Shown here: positions 5,996-12,979 of the stretch, piece by piece
Layout: every line of letters begins with the position of its first letter
Position numbering within the stretch: the first letter of the stretch is position 1
The notes under the pieces: model-generated
The model's database searches: none
The model's input: only the letters and a program-made list of their open reading frames with translations
Told to the model about the DNA's origin: nothing
From: Marinosulfonomonas sp.
GTDB lineage: Bacteria; Pseudomonadota; Alphaproteobacteria; Rhodobacterales; Rhodobacteraceae
Assembly: GCA_019090845.1 (NCBI GenBank)
Contig: JAHRVD010000167.1
Coordinates: forward strand, 1 to 12,979
Length of the DNA: 12,979 bases
Direction of reading: 5' to 3'
Translations under genes and position numbers: made by a program

Positions 5996-7003
5996 ATGAC
6001 CGGCAGATTTACACATATCGAACAAATTGGCGCGCTAAGCACGGAAATGCTGAAATTCCGTCTGCGCAGCGCATTTTTCCATGTGCAAAACAATCTGGCC
6101 AAGCCGGCGCTGGCGGGAAAGCTGGATTTTCTGAACCAGTTGGCAGATGTCCTGGCCGAGAACGGATTAGAGCCGGTTTTGGTGCAGGGGTGTAAACGGA
6201 TAGAAGATTTCGCTGCTGCTGATCGGCGACATTTGCATATCAATATGCAGGACCGACCTGTTCAGGGCGATAATATTTTGTCGTGTTCGCCGTCCTATCT
6301 GCGAGGGTTTTGGTATCTGGACAGGCAAGGCACGCGCAATAACTCGTCCCTAGCACGGAAGGATTTTCAACCCTCGACGATGGAAGCCGACTATGCCCGC
6401 AAATTTTTTGCCCGGTTGCGAAAGAAATTCGTGACGACGAACCGATCCAAATTCCCGCAAACAGACATAAAGCCGAAATCTGTGAAGATGGGTTCTATAT
6501 CGTTGTTTTTGCAAGATTTTCGCCCGGCCCCCTACGCACCGGCCTATGTGGATTACACCGATCTGATGCAGGTGGTGGTCGAAAACCGGGGCGCGCGTCA
6601 TGTTTATATAAAGCCCCATCCGTTGCAACGCGTGCATGAGCTGGAACATATCATGCCCTATCATGATCCGGGCGCGGGCGTCAGTGTGGTGGATACCAGC
6701 CTTCATGATCTTCTGGCACATTCGGATGTGGCGGTAAGCCAAACCTCTGCCGTCGGGTTTGAGGCCAATCTGCACCGGGTTCCGGCTATTATGGCCGGTC
6801 AGGTGGATTTTCACCACAATTGCGTGACGCTACGCAGTCCAGCGCATTATGCAGACGCGATGAAAACTGCGTTAACCGGTCGTTTTCATTTCGAAAAATA
6901 TCTGGTCTGGTTCTTAAAGCACAATCTGTTTGAACCTGCGCAAGGCGCGCGCACCCGTGAAGGATGCACCGCTTTGCTAGGCGAAATGGGATTTATCGCT
7001 TAA
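5996..7003 (+). CDS. Capsule polysaccharide biosynthesis-like protein (KpsS/KpsC-like)
   Basis: A 335-residue soluble protein. The C-terminal half has features of the capsule polysaccharide synthesis family (PF05159 type): SLFLQDFRPAPYAPAYVDY (169-187), YIKPHPLQ (204-211), VVDTSLHDLLAHSDVAVSQTSAVGFEA (231-257) and a VPAIMAGQ strand. KPHP followed by a Ser/Thr-rich GFEA turn is how Kdo-type and related GT-B enzymes hold the nucleotide-sugar. The N-terminal part is less recognisable. A glycosyltransferase or capsule-modifying role is likely, but the sugar is not known. It stands alone, with no kps or wz genes around it. The start is uncertain: ATG 5996 has no ribosome site, and ATG 6047 (MLKFRLRS) has a weak GGA close by. 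Its stop overlaps the converging DUF1330 stop. Confidence 0.7.
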   Translation: MTGRFTHIEQIGALSTEMLKFRLRSAFFHVQNNLAKPALAGKLDFLNQLADVLAENGLEPVLVQGCKRIEDFAAADRRHLHINMQDRPVQGDNILSCSPSYLRGFWYLDRQGTRNNSSLARKDFQPSTMEADYARKFFARLRKKFVTTNRSKFPQTDIKPKSVKMGSISLFLQDFRPAPYAPAYVDYTDLMQVVVENRGARHVYIKPHPLQRVHELEHIMPYHDPGAGVSVVDTSLHDLLAHSDVAVSQTSAVGFEANLHRVPAIMAGQVDFHHNCVTLRSPAHYADAMKTALTGRFHFEKYLVWFLKHNLFEPAQGARTREGCTALLGEMGFIA

Positions 7004-7293
7004 TCGCCATAGCCTTCGACGATGATGAAATTCCCCTCGGCAGCGGGTTGGCGGATCGCCCTTGCTGCCGAATATCCGGCGGCATAATAGCATTCGACGG
7101 CAATGTCATAGGATTCAAATTCGACCACAACTGTGCGTGCGCGGGCAGTGCCTTCGGGACATTCCTGACGTCCGGCACGGGTCAGAAACTTGCCACCAAA
7201 ATCGCGGGCTACGCCAGAATCAAAATCCTTGTATTTCTGATAAGTCTCGGGGTCGGTTATGTCGTTGTTAACAATCCAGTAACCTTTGGGCAT
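7000..7293 (-). CDS. DUF1330 family protein
   Basis: A small 97-residue protein of the DUF1330 type (dimeric alpha/beta barrel, ferredoxin-like fold). Visible family features are KGYWIVNNDITDPETYQKYKD at the start, GGKFLTRAG (33-41), ARTVVVEFESYDIAVECYY (52-70) and a final EGNFIIVEGY strand. The biochemical role of the family is not settled. AAAAGGA lies about seven bases before the ATG, a strong ribosome site. It follows pyrG by 45 bases on the same strand and may be read through from it. The stop codon shares the TTAA palindrome with the stop of the converging capsule-type gene. Confidence 0.88.
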   Translation of the reverse strand: MPKGYWIVNNDITDPETYQKYKDFDSGVARDFGGKFLTRAGRQECPEGTARARTVVVEFESYDIAVECYYAAGYSAARAIRQPAAEGNFIIVEGYGD

Positions 7294-7338
7294 CGGGGCG
7301 TCCTTTTTTTAAATCCGGGCAAATCGCCCACCAGTTTG

Positions 7339-8982
7339 TCAGACCAAGCGCGAAATATCCTTGGCCGCGCGGATAAAGTCGCGAAATAACGGGTGCGGGT
7401 CAAATGGTTTTGATTTCAGTTCCGGGTGAAACTGAACGCCGACGAACCAGGGATGATCCTTCCATTCGACAATCTCGGGCAGGCGGTCGTCGGGCGACAT
7501 GCCCGAAAAGATCAGCCCGTGTTCTTCCAGTTTTTCGCGGTATTTGGTGTCCACCTCATAACGGTGGCGGTGGCGTTCCTCAATCGAAGTCGTGCCGTAA
7601 ATTCCGGCCACCCGAGACCCTTGCGACAGCGTGGCCGAATAGGCCCCCAGCCGCATGGTGCCGCCCTTGTTTCCGCCGATCTTACGTTCGATCGTATGGT
7701 TGCCCTGCACCCATTCTTTCAGGTGGTAAACTACCGGTGTGAAACGTTTTTTACCTGATTCATGGTCAAATTCCTCGGATCCCGCGTCGGCCATTCCGGC
7801 AACATTGCGCGCCGCCTCGACCACGGCCATCTGCATGCCAAGGCAGATACCCAGATAGGGCACATTGCGGGTGCGGGCAAACTCGGCGGCCTTGATCTTG
7901 CCTTCGGTGCCACGTTCGCCAAATCCGCCCGGCACCAGGATGGCGTGAAAGCCCTCCAGATGTGGCGCGCCGTCTTCGGCGTCAAATACTTCGGCGTCCA
8001 CCCAGGACACATTAACCTTGACCCGGTTGGCCATGCCGCCGTGGGTCAATGCCTCTTTTATTGACTTATAGGCATCCTCAAGTTGGGTGTATTTGCCGAC
8101 GATCGCCACGTTTACTTCGCCGTCGGTGTGGTGGATGCGGTCGGCGACGTCCTGCCATACAGACAGGTCGGGTTTGGGCGCAGGTGAGATTTGAAATGCG
8201 TCCAGAACCGCCTGATCCAGCCCCTGCTGGTGATAGGCCAGCGGCGCCTCGTAAATCGAATCAAGGTCGTAGGCTGCGATAACGTTTTCCTGACGAACGT
8301 TGCAGAACAGGCCGATTTTCGCGCGCTCTTTGTCAGGGATCGGGTGTTCGGACCGGCAAACCAGAACATCGGGCTGAATGCCGATAGAGCGCAGTTCCTT
8401 GACCGAGTGTTGCGTCGGTTTTGTTTTCAGCTCTCCGCTGGCGGCCAGATAGGGCAGCAGGGTCAGATGCATGAAAATGCACTGCCCGTTGGGTTTGTCA
8501 TGGGCAAACTGGCGGATTGCCTCAAAGAAAGGCAAGCCCTCGATATCGCCCACGGTGCCACCGATTTCGCACAGCATGAAATCGACTTCATCATCGCCGG
8601 TATTGATGAAGTCTTTGATTTCATTCGTAACATGGGGGATCACCTGAATGGTTTTGCCCAGATAATCGCCGCGGCGTTCCTTTTCCAGCACGGTGGAATA
8701 AATTCGCCCTGAAGATACGGAATCGGTATTGCGCGCCGCCACGCCAGTGAAGCGTTCGTAATGGCCAAGGTCCAGATCTGTTTCAGCGCCATCGTCGGTG
8801 ACGAAAACCTCGCCATGTTCAAACGGGCTCATCGTGCCGGGATCGACGTTCAGATAGGGGTCAAGTTTTCGCAGCCGCACGGAAAACCCGCGGGCCTGCA
8901 AAAGTGCGCCCAAAGCGGCCGAAGCCAGCCCTTTTCCAAGCGAAGACACAACACCACCGGTGATGAAAACATAACGCGCCAT
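7339..8982 (-). CDS. pyrG: CTP synthase
   Basis: CTP synthase makes CTP from UTP, ATP and glutamine in the cytoplasm, the last step of pyrimidine nucleotide synthesis. The protein is 547 residues, near the 545 of E. coli PyrG. The N-terminal synthetase domain opens with [17 protein letters not shown], and the nucleotide/Mg site [12 protein letters not shown] is at about 138-149. The C-terminal glutamine amidotransferase domain has the PGGFGERG oxyanion region (about 351-358), nucleophile Cys380 in GICLGMQ, and His519/Glu521 in VQFHPEL. All catalytic residues appear intact. The ATG at 8980-8982 is chosen because family proteins begin M-x-x-Y-x-F-I-T-G-G, and GGGGGA lies upstream. It follows secG on the same strand after a 162-base spacer with two hairpins. 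Confidence 0.97.
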   Translation of the reverse strand: MARYVFITGGVVSSLGKGLASAALGALLQARGFSVRLRKLDPYLNVDPGTMSPFEHGEVFVTDDGAETDLDLGHYERFTGVAARNTDSVSSGRIYSTVLEKERRGDYLGKTIQVIPHVTNEIKDFINTGDDEVDFMLCEIGGTVGDIEGLPFFEAIRQFAHDKPNGQCIFMHLTLLPYLAASGELKTKPTQHSVKELRSIGIQPDVLVCRSEHPIPDKERAKIGLFCNVRQENVIAAYDLDSIYEAPLAYHQQGLDQAVLDAFQISPAPKPDLSVWQDVADRIHHTDGEVNVAIVGKYTQLEDAYKSIKEALTHGGMANRVKVNVSWVDAEVFDAEDGAPHLEGFHAILVPGGFGERGTEGKIKAAEFARTRNVPYLGICLGMQMAVVEAARNVAGMADAGSEEFDHESGKKRFTPVVYHLKEWVQGNHTIERKIGGNKGGTMRLGAYSATLSQGSRVAGIYGTTSIEERHRHRYEVDTKYREKLEEHGLIFSGMSPDDRLPEIVEWKDHPWFVGVQFHPELKSKPFDPHPLFRDFIRAAKDISRLV

Positions 8983-9017
8983 ATAGTGAAATTCCCCCGC
9001 GAAATCAGCCAAAATCC

Positions 9018-9048
9018 ATACGATTTACGGTCTGAAAAACCGTCGTAT
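9018..9048 (-). promoter_or_regulatory. Hairpin in the pyrG leader
   Basis: Nested inverted repeats: outer ATACGA (9018-9023) with TCGTAT (9043-9048), inner CGGT (9028-9031) with ACCG (9039-9042), with a four-base bulge TTTA (9024-9027) on one side only. It lies 35-65 bases before the pyrG ATG on the minus strand. No T run follows, so it is not a standard terminator. It may be a leader structure; that role is inference. Confidence 0.35.
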
Positions 9049-9072
9049 CACGGGATTTAAGAAGTAACAGAT

Positions 9073-9100
9073 TCGCGATCCATCCGCAACAGGATCGCAA
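9073..9100 (-). terminator. Hairpin after secG, possible weak terminator or processing site
   Basis: GCGATCC (9075-9081) and GGATCGC (9092-9098) form a seven-base stem around a ten-base loop. In RNA it extends by a G-U and an A-U pair to nine. It lies about 45 bases after the secG stop. The bases after it on the minus strand are T-rich (ATCTGTTACTTCTT) but are not a clean U run, so it could be a weak terminator or an RNA processing site between secG and pyrG. Confidence 0.35.
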
Positions 9101-9144
9101 CATAATGATGCCGATTAGTCAAAATAGACAAAGTATAGTGGTGA

Positions 9145-9498
9145 CTAGTCCGCGCGCGGCGCTGTCGGTTCATCGTTTGTCGGTGGCGGCAACAGATCAT
9201 TGCCCGATGGAACGGCAGGTGTCTGGCTGGTTTGCTCAACCCCAAGCTGGTCAACCACCGAGCCGCCGGCGCTGTTTTGGCGAGCGATAATCGTCAGGCC
9301 AATTGAAGTTGCGATGAAAGCCACCGCGAATGCCCATGTCAGCTTGCCCAATGCTGTGCCCAGCCCACGCGAGGAAACCGCACCACCACCGCCGCCGCCG
9401 CCGATCCCAAGACCGCCGCCTTCGGAACGCTGCAATAACACGACGCCAATCAGGCAAAGTGCCAAAATCAGATGGATGACAAGTACGACGTTTTCCAT
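9145..9498 (-). CDS. secG: Preprotein translocase subunit SecG
   Basis: SecG is the small accessory subunit of the SecYEG channel in the inner membrane and aids protein export. The 117-residue protein shows the family pattern: a first transmembrane helix (about 3-22), the conserved LLQRSEGGGLGIGGG loop, and a second helix (about 52-71). A run of seven glycines (33-39) is encoded by a GGT/GGC repeat. The tail (about 75-117) is Pro/Ser/Thr/Asp-rich and probably disordered, longer than in E. coli SecG (110 residues in all). The ATG at 9496-9498 has AAAGG about seven bases upstream. It lies 85 bases after the DUF6524 gene and upstream of pyrG. Confidence 0.95.
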   Translation of the reverse strand: MENVVLVIHLILALCLIGVVLLQRSEGGGLGIGGGGGGGAVSSRGLGTALGKLTWAFAVAFIATSIGLTIIARQNSAGGSVVDQLGVEQTSQTPAVPSGNDLLPPPTNDEPTAPRAD

Positions 9499-9520
9499 GG
9501 ACGGCCTTTAAACATTGAAC

Positions 9521-9551
9521 GTGGCGTATTTAGTGGCTGGACAGGCGCCAC
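9521..9551 (-). promoter_or_regulatory. Two mutually exclusive inverted repeats upstream of secG
   Basis: CGCCAC (9546-9551) can pair with GTGGCG (9521-9526, six bases), or its GCCAC (9547-9551) with GTGGC (9533-9537, five bases); both pairings cannot form together. The elements lie between the DUF6524 stop and the secG ribosome site. No T run follows. This may be a weak attenuator-like structure or chance in GC-rich sequence. Confidence 0.2.
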
Positions 9552-9583
9552 GCAACCCCGGACTTTATCAATCTTGCACGGCG

Positions 9584-9979
9584 TTACTCTTCTGTGTCGT
9601 CAACATCGAACTGGCCACTTAGGGCGCGGCGCACGAAACTCCATGACAGGCCGATGCCCAGCACCAGCGAAAGCGCCAGAATTCCCATCCACACGTTCAG
9701 CGCCGTATTGGTCAGTGACAGCAGTTCTCGGTCGTAAAGCACCCAGACGAGGGCTGTGAAGACGGCAAAGACCAGAAACATACCCAATCCGCCGATTGAG
9801 CGCAGGGTCGCGCGAAAATAGACGATGTAGCCAACCAGCAGAATCAGCCCAAGCAGCACCGTCAGCGGTAGTTCCTGTGCGTAGTTTTCCATCGCCCATG
9901 CGGAAAAATTCAGTTCCGTCGGGTTAAACGTTGCCGCAATCAGGACGAATGCGAACAGCCAGCGCAGCAAAAATCCCAT
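9584..9979 (-). CDS. DUF6524-like four-helix membrane protein
   Basis: A 131-residue integral membrane protein with four hydrophobic segments near residues 3-18, 37-55, 64-82 and 93-115, a short loop with NPTELNFSAW after the first, and an acidic C-terminal tail ending DVDDTEE. I recall this as the DUF6524 family found in Rhodobacterales and related groups; that name is from memory. No enzyme motif is visible and the function is unknown. GAGGG lies about seven bases before the ATG at 9977-9979. It is divergent from purA and lies upstream of secG on the same strand, so it may be co-transcribed with secG. Confidence 0.82.
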   Translation of the reverse strand: MGFLLRWLFAFVLIAATFNPTELNFSAWAMENYAQELPLTVLLGLILLVGYIVYFRATLRSIGGLGMFLVFAVFTALVWVLYDRELLSLTNTALNVWMGILALSLVLGIGLSWSFVRRALSGQFDVDDTEE

Positions 9980-10109
9980 CTAATGCCCTCTTTTCTTTCT
10001 GGATGGCCCGAAATTGTCCTCGCTGTCCAGTGTTGCGACGAATTTGCTGTTTCCCAGATGGGTTCGGGTCGATATACCGGCGCGGGTTGCATTGAAGCAG
10101 AGGATAAAA
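9980..10109. promoter_or_regulatory. Divergent spacer between DUF6524 gene and purA
   Basis: This 130-base gap must hold the promoters for both directions. For purA the best -10-like element is TATACC in GATATACC, with only a poor TTTCCC 17 bases upstream. I found no good promoter for the minus strand. The purA ribosome site AGAGGA lies at the right end. No small open frame or RNA is supported. Confidence 0.3.
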
Positions 10110-11402
10110 ATGGCCAACGTCGTTGTTGTCGGCGCCCAGTGGGGCGACGAAGGAAAAGGCAAAATCGTTGACTGGCTCAGCGAACGCGCCGATGTGATTG
10201 CCCGGTTTCAGGGTGGCCACAACGCGGGCCACACGCTGGTGATCGACGGTAAAGTTTACAAACTGTCGTTGCTGCCCTCTGGCATTGTGCGCGGTGGTAA
10301 GCTGAGCGTGATTGGCAACGGGGTGGTGCTCGATCCGTGGCATCTGGTTCAGGAGATTGCCAAGCTGCGTGGTCAAGGTGTTGATATTACGCCTGAAAAT
10401 CTAATGGTTGCAGAAAACGCACCGCTGATCCTGCCGATCCACGGTGAGTTGGATCGCGCCCGTGAAAGCCAGAATTCGGTGGCGAAAATCGGCACCACGG
10501 GACGGGGCATTGGCCCGGCCTATGAGGATAAAGTCGGGCGGCGCGCGGTGCGGGTGGCCGATCTTGCCGACCCTGCGACGTTGGAATTAAGAGTTGATCG
10601 CGCCCTGATCCATCATGACGCCCTGCGGCGTGGGCTGGGTCTGCCAGAGGTGGATCGCGCGGCCCTTATGGAAGCGTTGACAACGATTGCCCCCCAGATT
10701 CTGCCCTATGCGGCGCCGGTCTGGAAGATTTTGAACGAAAAACGCAAAGCCGGTAAGCGCATTCTGTTTGAAGGCGCACAGGGCGCGTTGCTTGATGTGG
10801 ATTTTGGCACTTACCCGTTTGTGACGTCTTCCAACGTGATCGCCGGGCAGGCGGCCACCGGTGTCGGGGTTGGTCCCGGTGCGATTGATTTCGTGCTTGG
10901 CATCGTCAAGGCCTACACCACCCGTGTGGGCGAGGGGCCGTTCACCGCCGAACTGGACGATGCGGATGGTCAGCGTCTGGGCGAGCGGGGCCATGAATTT
11001 GGCACCGTGACCGGGCGCAAACGTCGGTGTGGATGGTTTGATGCGGTGTTGGTGCGCCAGACCTGCGCCACATCCGGCGTGTCGGGCATCGCGCTGACCA
11101 AGCTGGATGTGCTGGACGGGTTTGACACACTGAAAATCTGCTTTGCTTACGAACTGGACGGCGAGCGCATTGACCATTTGCCAACTGCGGCCGATCATCA
11201 GGCCCGTTGCAAACCGATCTGGGAAGAAATGCCCGGCTGGTCCGAAAGCACCGAGGGCGCGCGCAGCTGGGCGGATCTTCCTGCCGAGGCGATCAAATAT
11301 GTGCGCCGTGTAGAGGAGTTGATAGATTGCCCTGTAGCTATGTTGTCCACATCCCCCGAACGCGAGGATACGATCCTTGTCACAGACCCGTTTGCTGACT
11401 GA
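10110..11402 (+). CDS. purA: Adenylosuccinate synthetase
   Basis: PurA joins IMP and aspartate using GTP to make adenylosuccinate, the first committed step to AMP, in the cytoplasm. The protein is 430 residues, close to the 432 of E. coli. [11 protein letters not shown] (8-18) is the GTP/phosphate loop with catalytic Asp13, and GGHNAGHT (35-42) carries catalytic His41. [44 protein letters not shown] and LTKLDVLDG follow in the expected order. All look intact. An in-frame upstream start exists, but the ATG at 10110 gives the family N-terminus and has AGAGGA seven bases before it. The stop overlaps the start of the DUF2842 gene, so the two are co-transcribed. Confidence 0.97.
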   Translation: MANVVVVGAQWGDEGKGKIVDWLSERADVIARFQGGHNAGHTLVIDGKVYKLSLLPSGIVRGGKLSVIGNGVVLDPWHLVQEIAKLRGQGVDITPENLMVAENAPLILPIHGELDRARESQNSVAKIGTTGRGIGPAYEDKVGRRAVRVADLADPATLELRVDRALIHHDALRRGLGLPEVDRAALMEALTTIAPQILPYAAPVWKILNEKRKAGKRILFEGAQGALLDVDFGTYPFVTSSNVIAGQAATGVGVGPGAIDFVLGIVKAYTTRVGEGPFTAELDDADGQRLGERGHEFGTVTGRKRRCGWFDAVLVRQTCATSGVSGIALTKLDVLDGFDTLKICFAYELDGERIDHLPTAADHQARCKPIWEEMPGWSESTEGARSWADLPAEAIKYVRRVEELIDCPVAMLSTSPEREDTILVTDPFAD

Positions 11403-11632
11403 TGGCGCTTAGTTTCAAAGCCCGCCGTCGCTGGTCGCTGTTTTTGCTGCTGATCGGATTGCCGCTGTATATCATGGTGGCTGTGACGATCATGAATATG
11501 GTCGGCCGCGCACCAATCCTGATTGAATTGTTGATCTATCTGGTTTTGGGGGTGATTTGGGTGCTGCCGTTCAAGGCCGTGTTTAAAGGCATCGGGCAGG
11601 GCGACCCGGATGCGCCCGATGACAAGAAATAG
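11402..11632 (+). CDS. DUF2842 family small membrane protein
   Basis: A 76-residue protein with a basic N-terminus (KARRRWS), two hydrophobic helices near residues 11-33 and 39-60, and an acidic, hydrophilic tail (DPDAPDDKK). It fits the DUF2842 family of short alphaproteobacterial membrane proteins. No function is known and no catalytic motif is visible. The ATG shares a base with the purA stop (TGATG) and has no Shine-Dalgarno of its own, so translation probably depends on ribosomes finishing purA. The hairpin at 11652-11677 follows the stop closely and should end the transcript. Confidence 0.85.
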   Translation: MALSFKARRRWSLFLLLIGLPLYIMVAVTIMNMVGRAPILIELLIYLVLGVIWVLPFKAVFKGIGQGDPDAPDDKK

Positions 11633-11651
11633 CGCGTTCTAAAACGGCAAA

Positions 11652-11677
11652 AAGGGGCACGAAACCTCGCGCCCCTT
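11652..11677. terminator. Bidirectional rho-independent terminator between converging genes
   Basis: AAGGGGC (11652-11658) pairs with GCCCCTT (11671-11677). Inside, after one mismatch, CGA pairs with TCG around an AACC loop. On the minus strand the stem is followed by a TTTTT run, a classic terminator for the acidic-protein gene. On the plus strand it is followed by TTATTAG, a weaker T-rich tail that can serve purA-DUF2842. A wider repeat, TTCTAA (11637-11642) with TTAGAA (11679-11684), surrounds it. Confidence 0.8.
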
Positions 11678-11713
11678 ATTAGAATGGCCAGTTAGGCCTA
11701 TGTTTTTACAGTA

Positions 11714-12979
11714 TTATTCGCCGACGGCGCGCACCTGTGGGTTAAATCGTGAACTGTCAGCAATTTTGAACTGACCGCGCTTGATCTTGTGGATTTTCCC
11801 ACGGCGCAACAACATGCCAAACGAGCGCAGACCTTCTTCGCGTGTGTATTCCTCTTCTTTGACGGCAGCGACTGCCTTCATGATCTGAGGTCGCGAAAAA
11901 TACGCATGCCCTTCAACGAAAGATGCATAGGCCGCGGCCGCTTCCAGCAGGTCCGGCATCTCGACTGCACCCATTTCTTGGGCAAAGTCGGAAAACGAAC
12001 CGGCATCGGCAAAGATATTCTCTTCGCTATGTTCATCCTGACTGCTGACGTCCTGTTCCAGTGACAGACTGCCCGAATTGACCCGGCGCGGCTGCACCGC
12101 AACAGACTCGGCACCTGATGGCTGGCTTGCCTGAGTTTCGTCGACGCGCTGCTCGGACACCAGCATAAGTGGCGGCATCTGACGCTCGACTTTTTTGCCT
12201 TCGGGCGGACGTTTTGGGCGCACGACCTGAGCAAGATCATTTCGGTATTCGTTCAGTTCATCTGCATCTTCTTTGTCTCGTTTTCGCGTCAAAAGCTTGT
12301 CGGCACGGGTTGCAGCAACCGCCGCCTTCAGATGGGCAATGGCAGACCGGCGGCGCGTGCCTTCGGTTTCTTCCATTTCGGTGTTGGTCACTTCCAGAAT
12401 GCGCGAAACCGATTTTGTATTGGCCTCGATATCGTCGTTTTCCATCAACGCGCGGCCCTCTTTTTCGGACCGCCGTTCAGCATCGGCTTCACGCTGCACC
12501 ATTTGCAGCGTGGCCATCAATTCTGCTTCGTCTTCCACTGAAAGCGAGCTGCCTGCGACTTCTTCCTCTTGGGCCGGTTCCGCCATTTCGGGTTCGACAA
12601 CTTTGGTTTGTGCTTCTTCAGCTTCCAAAGTTTCAGAAGCTTCAGCCACCAGAGGTTCAGGTTCTTGCGCAATCTCAGTCGTTTCGGGTTCTTCAACCTG
12701 TGGATCTGATCCCAGCTCCTGCAGGTCACCGCCAGCGATTGCGGCCTCAAAATCGGCACGACGCATTTTCACGACGCGGGCGATTGCTGAGTGATCGGGC
12801 TGTTGAGTTTCATCAGCTTCCAGGATTTCCACATCCGGCTCGTCTTCCTGAAACACAGCGATTTCTGGTTCGGGTGCAGGCTGGATTTCAGGCTCGGCCT
12901 CAAACTCTTCCTGATCTGCCTGGGTTTCGGTTGCCTGACGCATAAAGTCTTCGACGGCTGTTATTTCGGCGTCCGCGTC
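11714..12979 (-). CDS. Acidic, largely disordered protein with winged-helix-like C-terminus (partial, N-terminus off the edge)
   Basis: The frame is open for 421 codons up to the right edge with no stop, so the true start probably lies outside; an internal ATG at 12941-12943 is possible but lacks a clear ribosome site. Much of the visible N-terminal half is Glu/Pro/Ala/Gln-rich and likely disordered. A more ordered, charged, helical part in the middle includes SVSRILEVTN and RRRSAIAHLKAAVAATRADKLL. The last 99 residues are compact: a PDLLEAAAAYASFVEG helix, then SRPQIMKAV, then REEGLRSFGMLLRRGKIHKIKRGQFKI. The last part reads like helix-turn-helix plus a basic wing. I recognise the type as conserved in Rhodobacteraceae but know no function. 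The stop is close to a strong terminator. Confidence 0.75.
   Translation of the reverse strand, partial: DADAEITAVEDFMRQATETQADQEEFEAEPEIQPAPEPEIAVFQEDEPDVEILEADETQQPDHSAIARVVKMRRADFEAAIAGGDLQELGSDPQVEEPETTEIAQEPEPLVAEASETLEAEEAQTKVVEPEMAEPAQEEEVAGSSLSVEDEAELMATLQMVQREADAERRSEKEGRALMENDDIEANTKSVSRILEVTNTEMEETEGTRRRSAIAHLKAAVAATRADKLLTRKRDKEDADELNEYRNDLAQVVRPKRPPEGKKVERQMPPLMLVSEQRVDETQASQPSGAESVAVQPRRVNSGSLSLEQDVSSQDEHSEENIFADAGSFSDFAQEMGAVEMPDLLEAAAAYASFVEGHAYFSRPQIMKAVAAVKEEEYTREEGLRSFGMLLRRGKIHKIKRGQFKIADSSRFNPQVRAVGE

Noticed and set aside
5414..6025. Longer TerB reading with 56 more residues
   Set aside because: The extra stretch lies in the divergent spacer and runs into the plus-strand gene; it is Pro/His/Cys-rich and unlike the family, which begins near MFGDFLKRL.
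6350..6817. Minus-strand open frame of 155 codons
   Set aside because: Antisense to the capsule-type gene, covering its KPHP and GFEA motifs; it has no domain of its own.
8191..8712. Plus-strand open frame of 173 codons
   Set aside because: Antisense to pyrG; a shadow of a conserved gene.
9057..9254. Minus-strand open frame of 65 codons overlapping the secG end
   Set aside because: It overlaps secG in another frame and crosses the hairpin region; no ribosome site or family features.
10587..11198. Minus-strand open frame of 203 codons
   Set aside because: Antisense to purA, whose motifs run through the whole region; no ribosome site or domain is seen.
12169..12945. Long plus-strand open frame (258 codons) opposite the acidic protein
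   Set aside because: It lies wholly antisense to a gene with clear codon pattern and terminator. Its product is Arg/Pro/Leu-rich without domains, as expected from the complement of Glu-rich coding sequence.

Overview
The window reads as chromosomal DNA of an alphaproteobacterium, most likely Rhodobacterales (Roseobacter group). The basis is the moderately GC-rich composition, the character of the proteins, and neighbourhoods I recognise from that group (secG-pyrG, and purA followed by a DUF2842 membrane protein). This placement is from memory, not from a search. Genes are tightly packed with many ATGA overlaps. No intergenic gap reaches 300 bases. I see no tRNA, rRNA, CRISPR array, insertion sequence or phage gene.

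Left part, all minus strand (1-5857): in transcription order a TerB-fold protein, a signal-less PhnD-like substrate-binding-fold protein, a complete polar amino-acid ABC importer (ATPase, periplasmic binding protein, two permeases) and a class I glutamine amidotransferase. After a gap with its own promoter-like palindrome comes the start of a DegT/DnrJ-type PLP aminotransferase that runs off the left edge. The importer should bring an amino acid or related amine into the cell. The amidotransferase is translationally coupled to the last permease and may act on the imported compound.

Middle (5996-9979): a plus-strand KpsS/KpsC-like capsule polysaccharide protein converges on a minus-strand run of DUF6524 membrane protein, secG, pyrG and a DUF1330 protein. 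secG and pyrG are core genes (protein export and CTP synthesis). The spacer between them can form two hairpins.

Right part (10110-12979): plus-strand purA (adenylosuccinate synthetase) overlaps a small DUF2842 membrane protein. A bidirectional hairpin terminator separates this pair from a converging, acidic, largely disordered protein with a winged-helix-like C-terminus whose N-terminus lies beyond the right edge.

Most of the window is housekeeping or ordinary transport. The least explained parts are the TerB/PhnD-like pair, the acidic winged-helix-like protein, the amidotransferase attached to the importer, and several non-coding palindromes and hairpins.
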